Of a DNA stretch of 13,780 nt, positions 7,446 to 13,780 are shown one piece after another (positions within the stretch are counted from its first letter, which is position 1; each line of letters begins with the position of its first letter). The translations under genes were made by a program, and so were the position numbers. The notes beneath the pieces are model-generated. The model saw only the letters and a list, made by a program, of their open reading frames with translations, was not told the origin of the DNA and ran no database searches. This stretch comes from Rickettsiales bacterium (GTDB lineage Bacteria; Pseudomonadota; Alphaproteobacteria; Rickettsiales; UBA1997), in contig JAOFKK010000021.1 of NCBI GenBank assembly GCA_028040005.1, positions 1 through 13,780 on the forward strand. Reading direction: 5' to 3'.

Positions 7446-8318
7446 ATGAAAGAAATAGTGTTAGAAAATCTATATAAAAAAATAAAAAAATTATCATTAC
7501 ATATCTTATTGTCTTTGCAATATTCTATTCGCGATACTATTCGTCATGATGGGGTGGAACATGCTGGATATTTAGCATTTTTATTTATTTTATCTTTATT
7601 TCCATTCTTTATTTTTTTAGTTTCTATCGCCTCAATCATTGGCAATCTTGAAATTGGCGCTCATTTAACTGATTTATTAATTAGCTCCGTGCCAGAAAAA
7701 TTCCTATCTTCTGTAACGCCAAGAATTGAAGAGATTACATCTGGCCCACCGCAAAGTGTTTTGACCATTGCTTTTATTGGTATTATTTGGACAGCATCTT
7801 CAGCCATTGAAGGTATTAGAACAATTTTAAATCGTGCTTATCGCATATCTTCACCACCTGCTTATATTTGGCGTAGATTAATGAGTATGATACAATTTAT
7901 TTTATTTGTTTTAATCATTATTATTGCTGCTACTTCCTTTGTTACTTTTAGTATCTTTAGCATTTTTGATGTGTTGGATATTAATAAAAATTGGCTCTAT
8001 TTAAAAAAGACTATCATTACTATATTATCTATTAAAATGATCGCTTTTATTTATTTTATTATTCCAAATACTAAGCAAAAAATTAAAGATACTATTCCGG
8101 GTGCAATTATTTGTGTTATATTATTTTGGCTTATTTTGCAGCTATTTGTACTTTATTTGCAAAATTTTAATCAATTTAATTTATTATATGGTAGTTTGGC
8201 TGGTATTGTTGCTACTTTGATGTTTTTTTTCTTAGTAGGTCTTGCATTTATTACTGGAGCAGAGTTTAATTATCACTTTAACAATAAAATTAACCGTCAA
8301 ATATTGGATAAAAAATGA
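7446..8318 (+). CDS. YihY/BrkB family inner-membrane protein
   Basis: This 290-residue integral membrane protein belongs to the YihY/virulence factor BrkB family (once called RNase BN by mistake). Six hydrophobic segments are visible at about residues 41-66, 104-124, 148-175, 189-207, 219-239 and 248-274. Family signatures include HAGYLAFLFILSLFPFFIF, WTASSAIEGIRTILNRAY and the final YGSLAGIVATLMFFFLVGLAFITGAEFN block. The molecular function of the family is not settled; transport or envelope roles have been suggested. It is the first gene of the plus-strand operon. Its stop codon overlaps the folC start by 4 bp (ATGA), so the two are translationally coupled. The predicted leader contains the stem-loop at 7350-7427. 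Confidence 0.92.
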   Translation: MKEIVLENLYKKIKKLSLHILLSLQYSIRDTIRHDGVEHAGYLAFLFILSLFPFFIFLVSIASIIGNLEIGAHLTDLLISSVPEKFLSSVTPRIEEITSGPPQSVLTIAFIGIIWTASSAIEGIRTILNRAYRISSPPAYIWRRLMSMIQFILFVLIIIIAATSFVTFSIFSIFDVLDINKNWLYLKKTIITILSIKMIAFIYFIIPNTKQKIKDTIPGAIICVILFWLILQLFVLYLQNFNQFNLLYGSLAGIVATLMFFFLVGLAFITGAEFNYHFNNKINRQILDKK

Positions 8319-9703
8319 AATTCCCTCATTGGCCAGAAATGAAAGGATATCGAGAAATTAAATTCGGTCTTTATCGAGTTTATTCTTTATTGGAAAGATT
8401 GGGTAATCCTCATATGTTATTACCTCCTACAATTCATGTTGCAGGAACTAATGGTAAAGGTTCTAATATTGCTTATCTGGATGCTATTTTTTCTGATGCT
8501 GGTTGGAAAACCCATAAATATACTTCACCAAATTTAGTTCGCTTTAATGAGAGAATAGTCCTTGCCGGTCAAGAAATTTCCGATGATTATTTAACTAATA
8601 TTCTTGATGAATGTAAAAAAGCGGCAGAAATTCACCCTAAAATTGAGGTAACTTTTTTTGAAGGTATAACGGTTGCTGCATTTTTGGCATTTTCAAGAGT
8701 TGAGGCAGATATTTTATTATTAGAGGTTGGTATGGGTGGTAGGCTTGATGCAACTAATGTTATTTTAGATCCGATTGCCACCATTATTACCCCTATTTCA
8801 AATGATCATCAAGAATTTTTAGGCAATTCATTGGCAAAAATTACTCGTGAAAAAGCTGGAATTATTAAAGAAGGGGTTCCGGTAATTATCGGTAAACAAA
8901 AGCCGGAGGCATTAGAGATTTTACAAAATATTGCTCAAGAGAAAAATTGCAACTTTTATTGCTTAGGAAAAGATTGGACAGTGTCGGAGGATGATAATAA
9001 TATTCATATGAATATTGATAACCATAAATTAGAGCTGCCATTGCCAGCATTAATTGGGCATCATCAGTTGGAAAATGCTACAACTGCAATTGCTGCAACT
9101 TTGGTTCAGCATGATGTTGAAATTTCTGATTTAAATTTACTTCATGGTCTTAAAAATGTTAAATGGCCCGCTCGTCTTGAGAAAATAGAATCTGGTAAAT
9201 TGGTTAATAAATTATTACGCAATTTTGATATCTATCTTGATGGTGGTCATAATGAAAATTCTGCTCAGGCAATTTCTAATTGGCTAGTGAAGGATAATAT
9301 GAGAATGGTTCGTGAAGGTAAAAAGTCACCTCCGACCTATCTTATTTGCGCCATGTTAGAAAATAAAAATATCTATCGTTTTTTAAAATATCTTTCTGGT
9401 AGTTTGGATTTTGTTATTGGTATGGAAATCAAAAATGAAGAAAAAACCAAAACATCAAAACAAATTTCTAAAAACGCCTTAGAGCTTGGAATAAAATCGG
9501 TTGATGTTAATAATTTTAATGAAGCTTTTGAATATATTAAAATTATAGATGGCGTTGATAATTCAGAAAGAACTGGTTTGGCAAGAGGTTTTAATCCTTT
9601 TAAAAAAATTAAAAAATCACGAATTTTAATTTGTGGTTCATTATATTTTGTTGGTCAATTTATGGAAGAAAATGCAGAAAAAAATAGAAAAACAAAAAAA
9701 TAA
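8315..9703 (+). CDS. folC: Folylpolyglutamate synthase/dihydrofolate synthase
   Basis: FolC is a Mur-ligase-type enzyme that adds glutamate to dihydropteroate and/or to reduced folates, using ATP. The 462-residue protein shows the P-loop AGTNGKGS (43-50), YTSPNLVRFNERI (69-81), TFFEGITVAAF (113-123), LEVGMGGRLDATN (136-148), the metal and substrate loop ISNDHQEFLG (161-170), REKAGIIKEG (178-187), GHHQLENA (248-255), WPARLE (284-289) and C-domain DGGHN (309-313). It ends with a charged tail (MEENAEKNRKTKK), whose coding sequence overlaps the next small gene in another frame. Whether it has both synthase activities cannot be read from the sequence. It is the second gene of the operon. Confidence 0.95.
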   Translation: MKFPHWPEMKGYREIKFGLYRVYSLLERLGNPHMLLPPTIHVAGTNGKGSNIAYLDAIFSDAGWKTHKYTSPNLVRFNERIVLAGQEISDDYLTNILDECKKAAEIHPKIEVTFFEGITVAAFLAFSRVEADILLLEVGMGGRLDATNVILDPIATIITPISNDHQEFLGNSLAKITREKAGIIKEGVPVIIGKQKPEALEILQNIAQEKNCNFYCLGKDWTVSEDDNNIHMNIDNHKLELPLPALIGHHQLENATTAIAATLVQHDVEISDLNLLHGLKNVKWPARLEKIESGKLVNKLLRNFDIYLDGGHNENSAQAISNWLVKDNMRMVREGKKSPPTYLICAMLENKNIYRFLKYLSGSLDFVIGMEIKNEEKTKTSKQISKNALELGIKSVDVNNFNEAFEYIKIIDGVDNSERTGLARGFNPFKKIKKSRILICGSLYFVGQFMEENAEKNRKTKK

Positions 9704-9812
9704 AGAGCAGATTAAAAAAGAAAAATTACAATCAGCACTTCGTCAAAATTTATTAAGACGGAAAAAATCTGATGATGCTGATATTAATATTAAAGATAAA
9801 AATAATGCCTAA
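9672..9812 (+). CDS. Small basic alphaproteobacterial protein of unknown function
   Basis: This 46-residue reading frame begins with an ATG preceded by GGAAGAAA and overlaps the end of folC by 32 bp and the start of pheA by 8 bp. Its centre, KLQSALRQNLLRRKKSDD, matches the pattern ALRxNLxRRK that I recall in short alphaproteobacterial hypothetical proteins. The N-terminal half is almost all lysine, glutamine and glutamate. No catalytic motif or membrane segment is visible. Without it a gap of about 100 bp would break an otherwise very compact operon, which supports it as a real gene. The family link is from memory and the function is unknown. Confidence 0.7.
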   Translation: MQKKIEKQKNKEQIKKEKLQSALRQNLLRRKKSDDADINIKDKNNA

Positions 9813-10632
9813 AATTGCTTTTCAAGGATCATTTGGTGCTTATTCTCACCTAGCATGTAATGAATTTTATCCAGATTATGAGTCAAAAAGCTATAGAAAT
9901 TTTAAAGATGTTTTTGCAGCAGTGGCTAGTGATGATGTAGAATTTGGAATTTTACCATTAGAAAATTCCTATGCTGGTCGTGTATCTGAAATTCATAATC
10001 TTTTACAAAATAGCAATCTTTTTATTGTTGCTGAACATTTTTTAAAAATTGAACATAATCTCGTTGCTATTAAGGATACAGAAATTAAAGATATTAAAAA
10101 AATATATTCCCATCCTCAAGCATTAATGCAATGTAGCGATAATATTGATAATAATATTGAACAAATTAGCTATAGTAATACAGCGGAAGCCGCAAAATTT
10201 ATTGCTACAAAAAATGATAAATCATTGGGGGCTATTTGCTCAAAACATGCTGCTAAAATTAATAATTTAGAAATTTTACAAGAAAATATCCAAGATAGTA
10301 AGAATGATAATATGACTATCTTTATGGTTATTGCTAAAAAATGTGCTGATCCAGATCCTAGTCAAAAAATTATCACTACACTTTCTTTTACTATTCGTAA
10401 TATTCCAGGAGCATTATATAAGTCGCTTGGTGGCTTTGCTACTAATAATATTAATATGATCAAGCTTGAAAGCTATATTCCTGGCGGCATTTCGCAGCAA
10501 GCAAAATTCTTTATTTCTATTGAAGGTAGCCCTGAGGATAAAAATGTTGCTCTGGCACTTAGTGAATTGGGCTTTTTTTCTAAAACTACTAAATTAATTG
10601 GCATTTATAATGCTGATTCAAAAAGAGGATAA
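9805..10632 (+). CDS. pheA: Prephenate dehydratase
   Basis: Monofunctional prephenate dehydratase (EC 4.2.1.51) converts prephenate to phenylpyruvate for phenylalanine synthesis. The 275-residue protein has the catalytic lobe motifs QGSFGAYSHLACNEF (7-21), GILPLENSYAGRVSEIH (48-64), YSHPQALMQC (101-110) and SNTAEAAKF (124-132). A regulatory ACT domain (about 190-269) carries IPGALYKSLGGF and LESYIPGG, a form typical of alphaproteobacteria, and suggests phenylalanine feedback. No chorismate mutase domain is fused. The usual TRF active-site motif reads T171-I172-F173, with isoleucine in place of arginine. An in-frame ATG at 9772 would add 11 hydrophobic residues; the 9805 start gives the standard MPKIAFQG N-terminus. 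The next gene starts 1 bp after the stop. Confidence 0.94.
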   Translation: MPKIAFQGSFGAYSHLACNEFYPDYESKSYRNFKDVFAAVASDDVEFGILPLENSYAGRVSEIHNLLQNSNLFIVAEHFLKIEHNLVAIKDTEIKDIKKIYSHPQALMQCSDNIDNNIEQISYSNTAEAAKFIATKNDKSLGAICSKHAAKINNLEILQENIQDSKNDNMTIFMVIAKKCADPDPSQKIITTLSFTIRNIPGALYKSLGGFATNNINMIKLESYIPGGISQQAKFFISIEGSPEDKNVALALSELGFFSKTTKLIGIYNADSKRG

Positions 10633-10633
10633 A

Positions 10634-11887
10634 ATGAAAATTGCAATTATTGGATCGGGCATCTCAGCTTTAGCTGCAGGTTATTTTTTGCATAAAAAAT
10701 ATGATTTAACAATTTTTGAGAAAAATGATTATATTGGCGGTCATTCAAATACTGCTAATATTAATTTTGATCGCAAGAAAATAGCTGTCGATACTGGTTT
10801 TATTGTTTTTAATTTTAGAACTTACCCAAATTTAAAGGCACTTTTTCAAAAATTAAATGTTGCGATTGAAAAAAGCAATATGTCCTTTGGTATTAGGGAT
10901 TATGATAGGAATTTTGAATATAGCGGAAATGATCTAAGTGGTTTATTTGCTCAAAAATCTAATATTTTTAGACCAAAATTTCTGAAAATGATCTTTGATA
11001 TTGCTAAATTCAATAAGGAGGCAATAAAATTGGTCAAAAATGATAAGATTTCCAACAAAATTACTTTAGAAGAATTTGTCACTAATTTAAAATTGGGAGA
11101 ATATTTTAAAAATTACTATCTTTTTCCAATGGCGGGCGCAATTTGGAGTTGCCCTTTGGAATTGATTAAAAATTATCCCGCTAAAACTTTCTTACAATTT
11201 TTTTATAATCACGGTCTTTTGACAATTTTTAACCAACCACAATGGTACACGGTAAAAGGTGGATCGCAAGAATATGTAAAAAAATTAAGTGCCGGATTTA
11301 AAGATAAAATTAAATTAAATTGTGAAATTACAAAATCCGAGCAAAAAGGAAAAAAAATTATCTTAACTGACAAAAAAGGTCAGGAATATGAATTTGATAA
11401 AGTAATTTTTGCCTCTCATGCCGATCAAACCTATAAAATTATTAAAGATAAAACAGGGTTAGAAAAGGAAATTTTATCAAAAATTAAATATAGCAAAAAT
11501 ATCGCTATTTTACATAAGGATAAAAATCAAATGCCTAAAAATAAAAAGGCTTGGGCTAGTTGGGTTTATTTATCTTCTAAAAATAAAAATCAGGTTTCAT
11601 TAACCTATTGGATGAATAATTTACAAAATTTAAATATTAATAAGCCACTTTTTGTTACTTTAAATCCTTTTAAAAAAATCTCTAAAAAAGATATTATTGC
11701 TTCATATAATTATGAGCATCCGATTTTTAATTTAGATGCCGTAGAAGCGGCAAAAAAATTAGATGAAATTCAAGATCAGAGAAATATTTATTTTTGTGGT
11801 GCTTGGGCTAAATATGGTTTTCATGAGGATGGTCTTAATTCTGCCATTAATATTATGAAATATTTTGATGTTGATATAGGATGGTAA
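10634..11887 (+). CDS. FAD-dependent oxidoreductase, COG2907 amine-oxidase-like
   Basis: This 417-residue flavoprotein resembles the predicted NAD/FAD-binding proteins of COG2907. The N-terminus has the dinucleotide-binding strand-loop-helix IAIIGSGISALAAGYFL, with Glu29 (FEKND) placed to bind the FAD ribose, then IGGHSNT (34-40) and DTGFIVFNFRTYPNL, a hallmark of the family. Near the C-terminus, IYFCGAWAKYGFHEDGLNSAINIM is the second FAD-contact motif. The glycine-rich loop reads GxGxxA rather than GxGxxG, which is tolerated. The start at 10634 follows AGAGGA and lies 1 bp after the pheA stop; the longer frame from 10598 would run inside pheA. The stop overlaps the DUF1365 gene by 7 bp. With that gene and the Cfa-like gene it forms a recurrent cassette, so a lipid substrate, perhaps an unsaturated or methylated acyl chain, is inferred. 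Confidence 0.88.
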   Translation: MKIAIIGSGISALAAGYFLHKKYDLTIFEKNDYIGGHSNTANINFDRKKIAVDTGFIVFNFRTYPNLKALFQKLNVAIEKSNMSFGIRDYDRNFEYSGNDLSGLFAQKSNIFRPKFLKMIFDIAKFNKEAIKLVKNDKISNKITLEEFVTNLKLGEYFKNYYLFPMAGAIWSCPLELIKNYPAKTFLQFFYNHGLLTIFNQPQWYTVKGGSQEYVKKLSAGFKDKIKLNCEITKSEQKGKKIILTDKKGQEYEFDKVIFASHADQTYKIIKDKTGLEKEILSKIKYSKNIAILHKDKNQMPKNKKAWASWVYLSSKNKNQVSLTYWMNNLQNLNINKPLFVTLNPFKKISKKDIIASYNYEHPIFNLDAVEAAKKLDEIQDQRNIYFCGAWAKYGFHEDGLNSAINIMKYFDVDIGW

Positions 11888-12672
11888 AATTTTTTAAAAA
11901 ACCATTTTTAATTAAGGGGGAGATTATGCATCATCGTTTTTTCCCTAAAACAAATTCCTTTAAATATAATAGTATCTATATTTCCTTTCCTATTTCTTGC
12001 ATTAATCAATTAAAAAATAGAGTTTTTTCTATAAATAAATTTAATCTTTTTGGTTTGTATAAAAAAGATTATGGTAAAAATGATTCACAGAATTTAACAA
12101 AATGGTTAGATAATATTTTGCAAGATCATAAAATAAATAATATATCGCAGATTATTCTTTTTACTCATCCAAGAATTTTAGGATATGTTTTTAATCCTGT
12201 TAGTTTTTGGTTATGTTTAGATGATAATGGTGATTTAATTGCTGTTTTAAGTGAGGTAAATAATAGAAATAAACAAAAACATAATTATCTTTGCTTTAAG
12301 CAAAATCTTGAGCCAATAAATTCTAATGAATGGCTGGAGGCTAGAAAAGAGTTTTATGTTTCTCCCTTTATGGAAATTGAAGGAAAATATAAATTCAAAT
12401 TTGAAAGGAAAGAAAATCAGATGAATTTTTATATTAATTATCTGGTAGATAATAAATTGAAATTATCGACCTATTTAAAATGTAATTTTCTTGAATTTAA
12501 TATTAGAAATCTAATAATAAGTTTTTGTAAAATTCCATTTGCAACTTTTAAAACAGTAATGCTTATTCATTATCAGGCATTAAAATTATTTTTTAAAGGA
12601 ATGGTATTTTATAAATGCCCTAAGCAATTAACAAATTTAACAATTTCTAACAATGGAACAAAAAATTCTTAA
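11881..12672 (+). CDS. DUF1365 family protein
   Basis: This 263-residue protein carries the full DUF1365 signature: KGEIMHHRFFPKTNSFKY at the N-terminus, THPRILGYVFNPVSFWLC (95-112), AVLSEVNNRNKQKHNYL (121-137) and ARKEFYVSPFMEIEGKY. Biochemistry of the family is unknown to me, but it nearly always sits beside a COG2907 oxidoreductase and a Cfa-like methyltransferase, as here. Two starts are possible: the ATG at 11881, overlapping the previous gene by 7 bp, and the ATG at 11926, which follows the purine-rich AAGGGGGAG. The first is preferred because the conserved G-x-V/I-M-H-x-R element begins before the second ATG. The 3' end overlaps the methyltransferase gene by 20 bp. The C-terminal third is hydrophobic in patches (IISFCKIPFATFKTVMLIHY), suggesting membrane contact. 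Confidence 0.92.
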   Translation: MVKFFKKPFLIKGEIMHHRFFPKTNSFKYNSIYISFPISCINQLKNRVFSINKFNLFGLYKKDYGKNDSQNLTKWLDNILQDHKINNISQIILFTHPRILGYVFNPVSFWLCLDDNGDLIAVLSEVNNRNKQKHNYLCFKQNLEPINSNEWLEARKEFYVSPFMEIEGKYKFKFERKENQMNFYINYLVDNKLKLSTYLKCNFLEFNIRNLIISFCKIPFATFKTVMLIHYQALKLFFKGMVFYKCPKQLTNLTISNNGTKNS

Positions 12673-13780
12673 ATATTTAGAAAAGGTAAAAAATGGTTAT
12701 TTAGAAATTACCACACCACAACAAAATAAAATTGAAATTGGTAATAAAAATAGCCAAATTAAAGCAGATATTAATATTAAAAACTGGGATTTGGTTGATT
12801 TAGTCTTGTCAAAGGGTGATATTGGTTTTGGTAAAGCTTATATGGATGATATTTTTACAACTACAAGTTTAGATAATCTTCTTTCTTTTATTACGGCTAA
12901 TCAGCAAGAATTAGAGCCATTATTTCATAGTAATATCCTATATTCTGCTTTTTTCCAAATTAAAAATTTATTTAAAAAAAATAGCATCAAGGGCAGTAAA
13001 AAAAATATCGAATATCATTATGATTTAGGTAATGATTTTTATCAATTATGGCTTGATGATACTATGAGCTATTCTTCTGGTATTTTTGATGAAAAATCTT
13101 GCCTTATTCAATCTCAAAAAAATAAATATCAGCGTATTTTAAATAATCTTAATAAAAATGGCTCTGATATTCTGGAGATTGGTTGTGGCTGGGGCGGATT
13201 TATCCATGAGGCAAGCAGAAAGGGATATTATGTTAAGGGTTTAACATTATCTAATGAACAAAAATTATATGCTGATAATTTAATTAAGAATAAAAATCTT
13301 AATGCCAAAATTCATATTCAAGATTATCGTTTAGAAAAAGAAAAATTTGATAATATTGTATCAATTGAAATGTTTGAAGCGGTCGGAAAGGATTATTGGA
13401 ATGATTATTTTGCTAAAATTAAAGAATGTTTAAAAAAAGATGGCAGAGCAATGGTGCAAACTATTGTTATTGACGATAAATATTATGATAAATATCTTAA
13501 AACTTCAGACTATATTAGGGAATATATCTTTCCTGGTGGCTTTTTACCTTCTCCTAATATTTTTAAAAAATTAGCTAATGATCATAATTTACAGGTAATT
13601 GATGAATTTCAATTTAGCGATTCTTACAATAAAACATTATTACAATGGCTTGATAATTTTAATAATAAAAAACAAGAAATTTTAAAATTAGGCTATAGTG
13701 AGAAGTTTTTTAAAAAATGGCAATTTTATTTAGCATATTGTGCGGCTGGATTTAGCTCCAAAAGAACTAATATTATACAA
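12653..13780 (+). CDS. Cyclopropane-fatty-acyl-phospholipid synthase-like SAM methyltransferase (3' end cut)
   Basis: This Cfa-family enzyme transfers a one-carbon unit from SAM to a fatty-acyl chain of a membrane phospholipid. The visible 376 residues contain IEYHYDLGNDFYQLWLDDTM (119-138), SAM motif LEIGCGWGGF (174-183), GLTLSNEQ (196-203), VSIEMFEAVG (236-245) and DYIREYIFPGGFLPS (286-300). The window ends at YCAAGFSSKRTNIIQ, which in relatives lies within about a dozen residues of the C-terminus. Compared with E. coli Cfa as I remember it, the bicarbonate ligand glutamate is kept (Glu242), but Cys139 is replaced by Ser142 and His266 by Gln269. This is usual for the DUF1365-linked subfamily and leaves the product open: cyclopropane, a methyl branch, or an intermediate of a methylated or furan fatty acid. 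The ATG at 12653 overlaps the DUF1365 gene by 20 bp; no other start fits as well. Confidence 0.93.
   Translation, partial: MEQKILKYLEKVKNGYLEITTPQQNKIEIGNKNSQIKADINIKNWDLVDLVLSKGDIGFGKAYMDDIFTTTSLDNLLSFITANQQELEPLFHSNILYSAFFQIKNLFKKNSIKGSKKNIEYHYDLGNDFYQLWLDDTMSYSSGIFDEKSCLIQSQKNKYQRILNNLNKNGSDILEIGCGWGGFIHEASRKGYYVKGLTLSNEQKLYADNLIKNKNLNAKIHIQDYRLEKEKFDNIVSIEMFEAVGKDYWNDYFAKIKECLKKDGRAMVQTIVIDDKYYDKYLKTSDYIREYIFPGGFLPSPNIFKKLANDHNLQVIDEFQFSDSYNKTLLQWLDNFNNKKQEILKLGYSEKFFKKWQFYLAYCAAGFSSKRTNIIQ

Noticed and set aside
1..13780. CRISPR array, tRNA or rRNA genes
   Set aside because: No regularly spaced direct repeats, no cloverleaf-like segments and no rRNA-like conserved blocks were seen; the only tandem repeats are the coding 33-bp units.

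Overview
The window is strongly AT-rich bacterial DNA carrying 13 protein-coding genes, one of them split by a frameshift, with short spacers and many overlapping ends. Several proteins point to an alphaproteobacterium: a monofunctional PheA with an alphaproteobacterial-type ACT tail, a DUF1640-like coiled-coil protein, a DUF2066 protein, and a 46-aa basic protein with an ALRQNLLRRK core. The base composition suggests a host-associated lineage with a reduced genome, such as Rickettsiales or Holosporales. It keeps an aspartokinase and a prephenate dehydratase, so it is not among the most reduced. The taxonomic placement is inference; no rRNA or tRNA gene is visible.

Left part (1-2141, minus strand): the N-terminus of a large modular type I polyketide synthase, with a ketosynthase followed by an acyltransferase. 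The gene runs off the left edge. Its ketosynthase is split by a +1 frameshift at an A6 tract (1113-1118), and the rest of the frame is open to the edge. Next come a small coiled-coil protein with 33-bp tandem repeats (2379-2756, plus) and a spacer with a possible insertion-sequence end. A minus-strand pair follows, lysC and a secreted DUF2066 protein, 2 bp apart.

Middle (5252-7445): holA (DNA polymerase III delta, plus) diverges from lysC and converges on an overlapping minus-strand pair, a Trm112/UPF0434 zinc-ribbon protein and rlmE. The divergent spacer before the next operon contains a 28-bp stem-loop with one mismatch.

Right part (7446-13780, plus): seven genes in one direction, mostly overlapping or 1 bp apart, likely one transcript: a YihY/BrkB membrane protein, folC, a 46-aa basic protein, pheA, a COG2907-type FAD oxidoreductase, a DUF1365 protein and a Cfa-like methyltransferase (cut at the right edge just before its stop). 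The last three form a recurrent proteobacterial lipid-modification cassette. The methyltransferase differs from E. coli Cfa at two bicarbonate-site residues, so its product may not be a cyclopropane fatty acid. The items most worth following up are the frameshifted synthase, this lipid cassette and the long hairpin.
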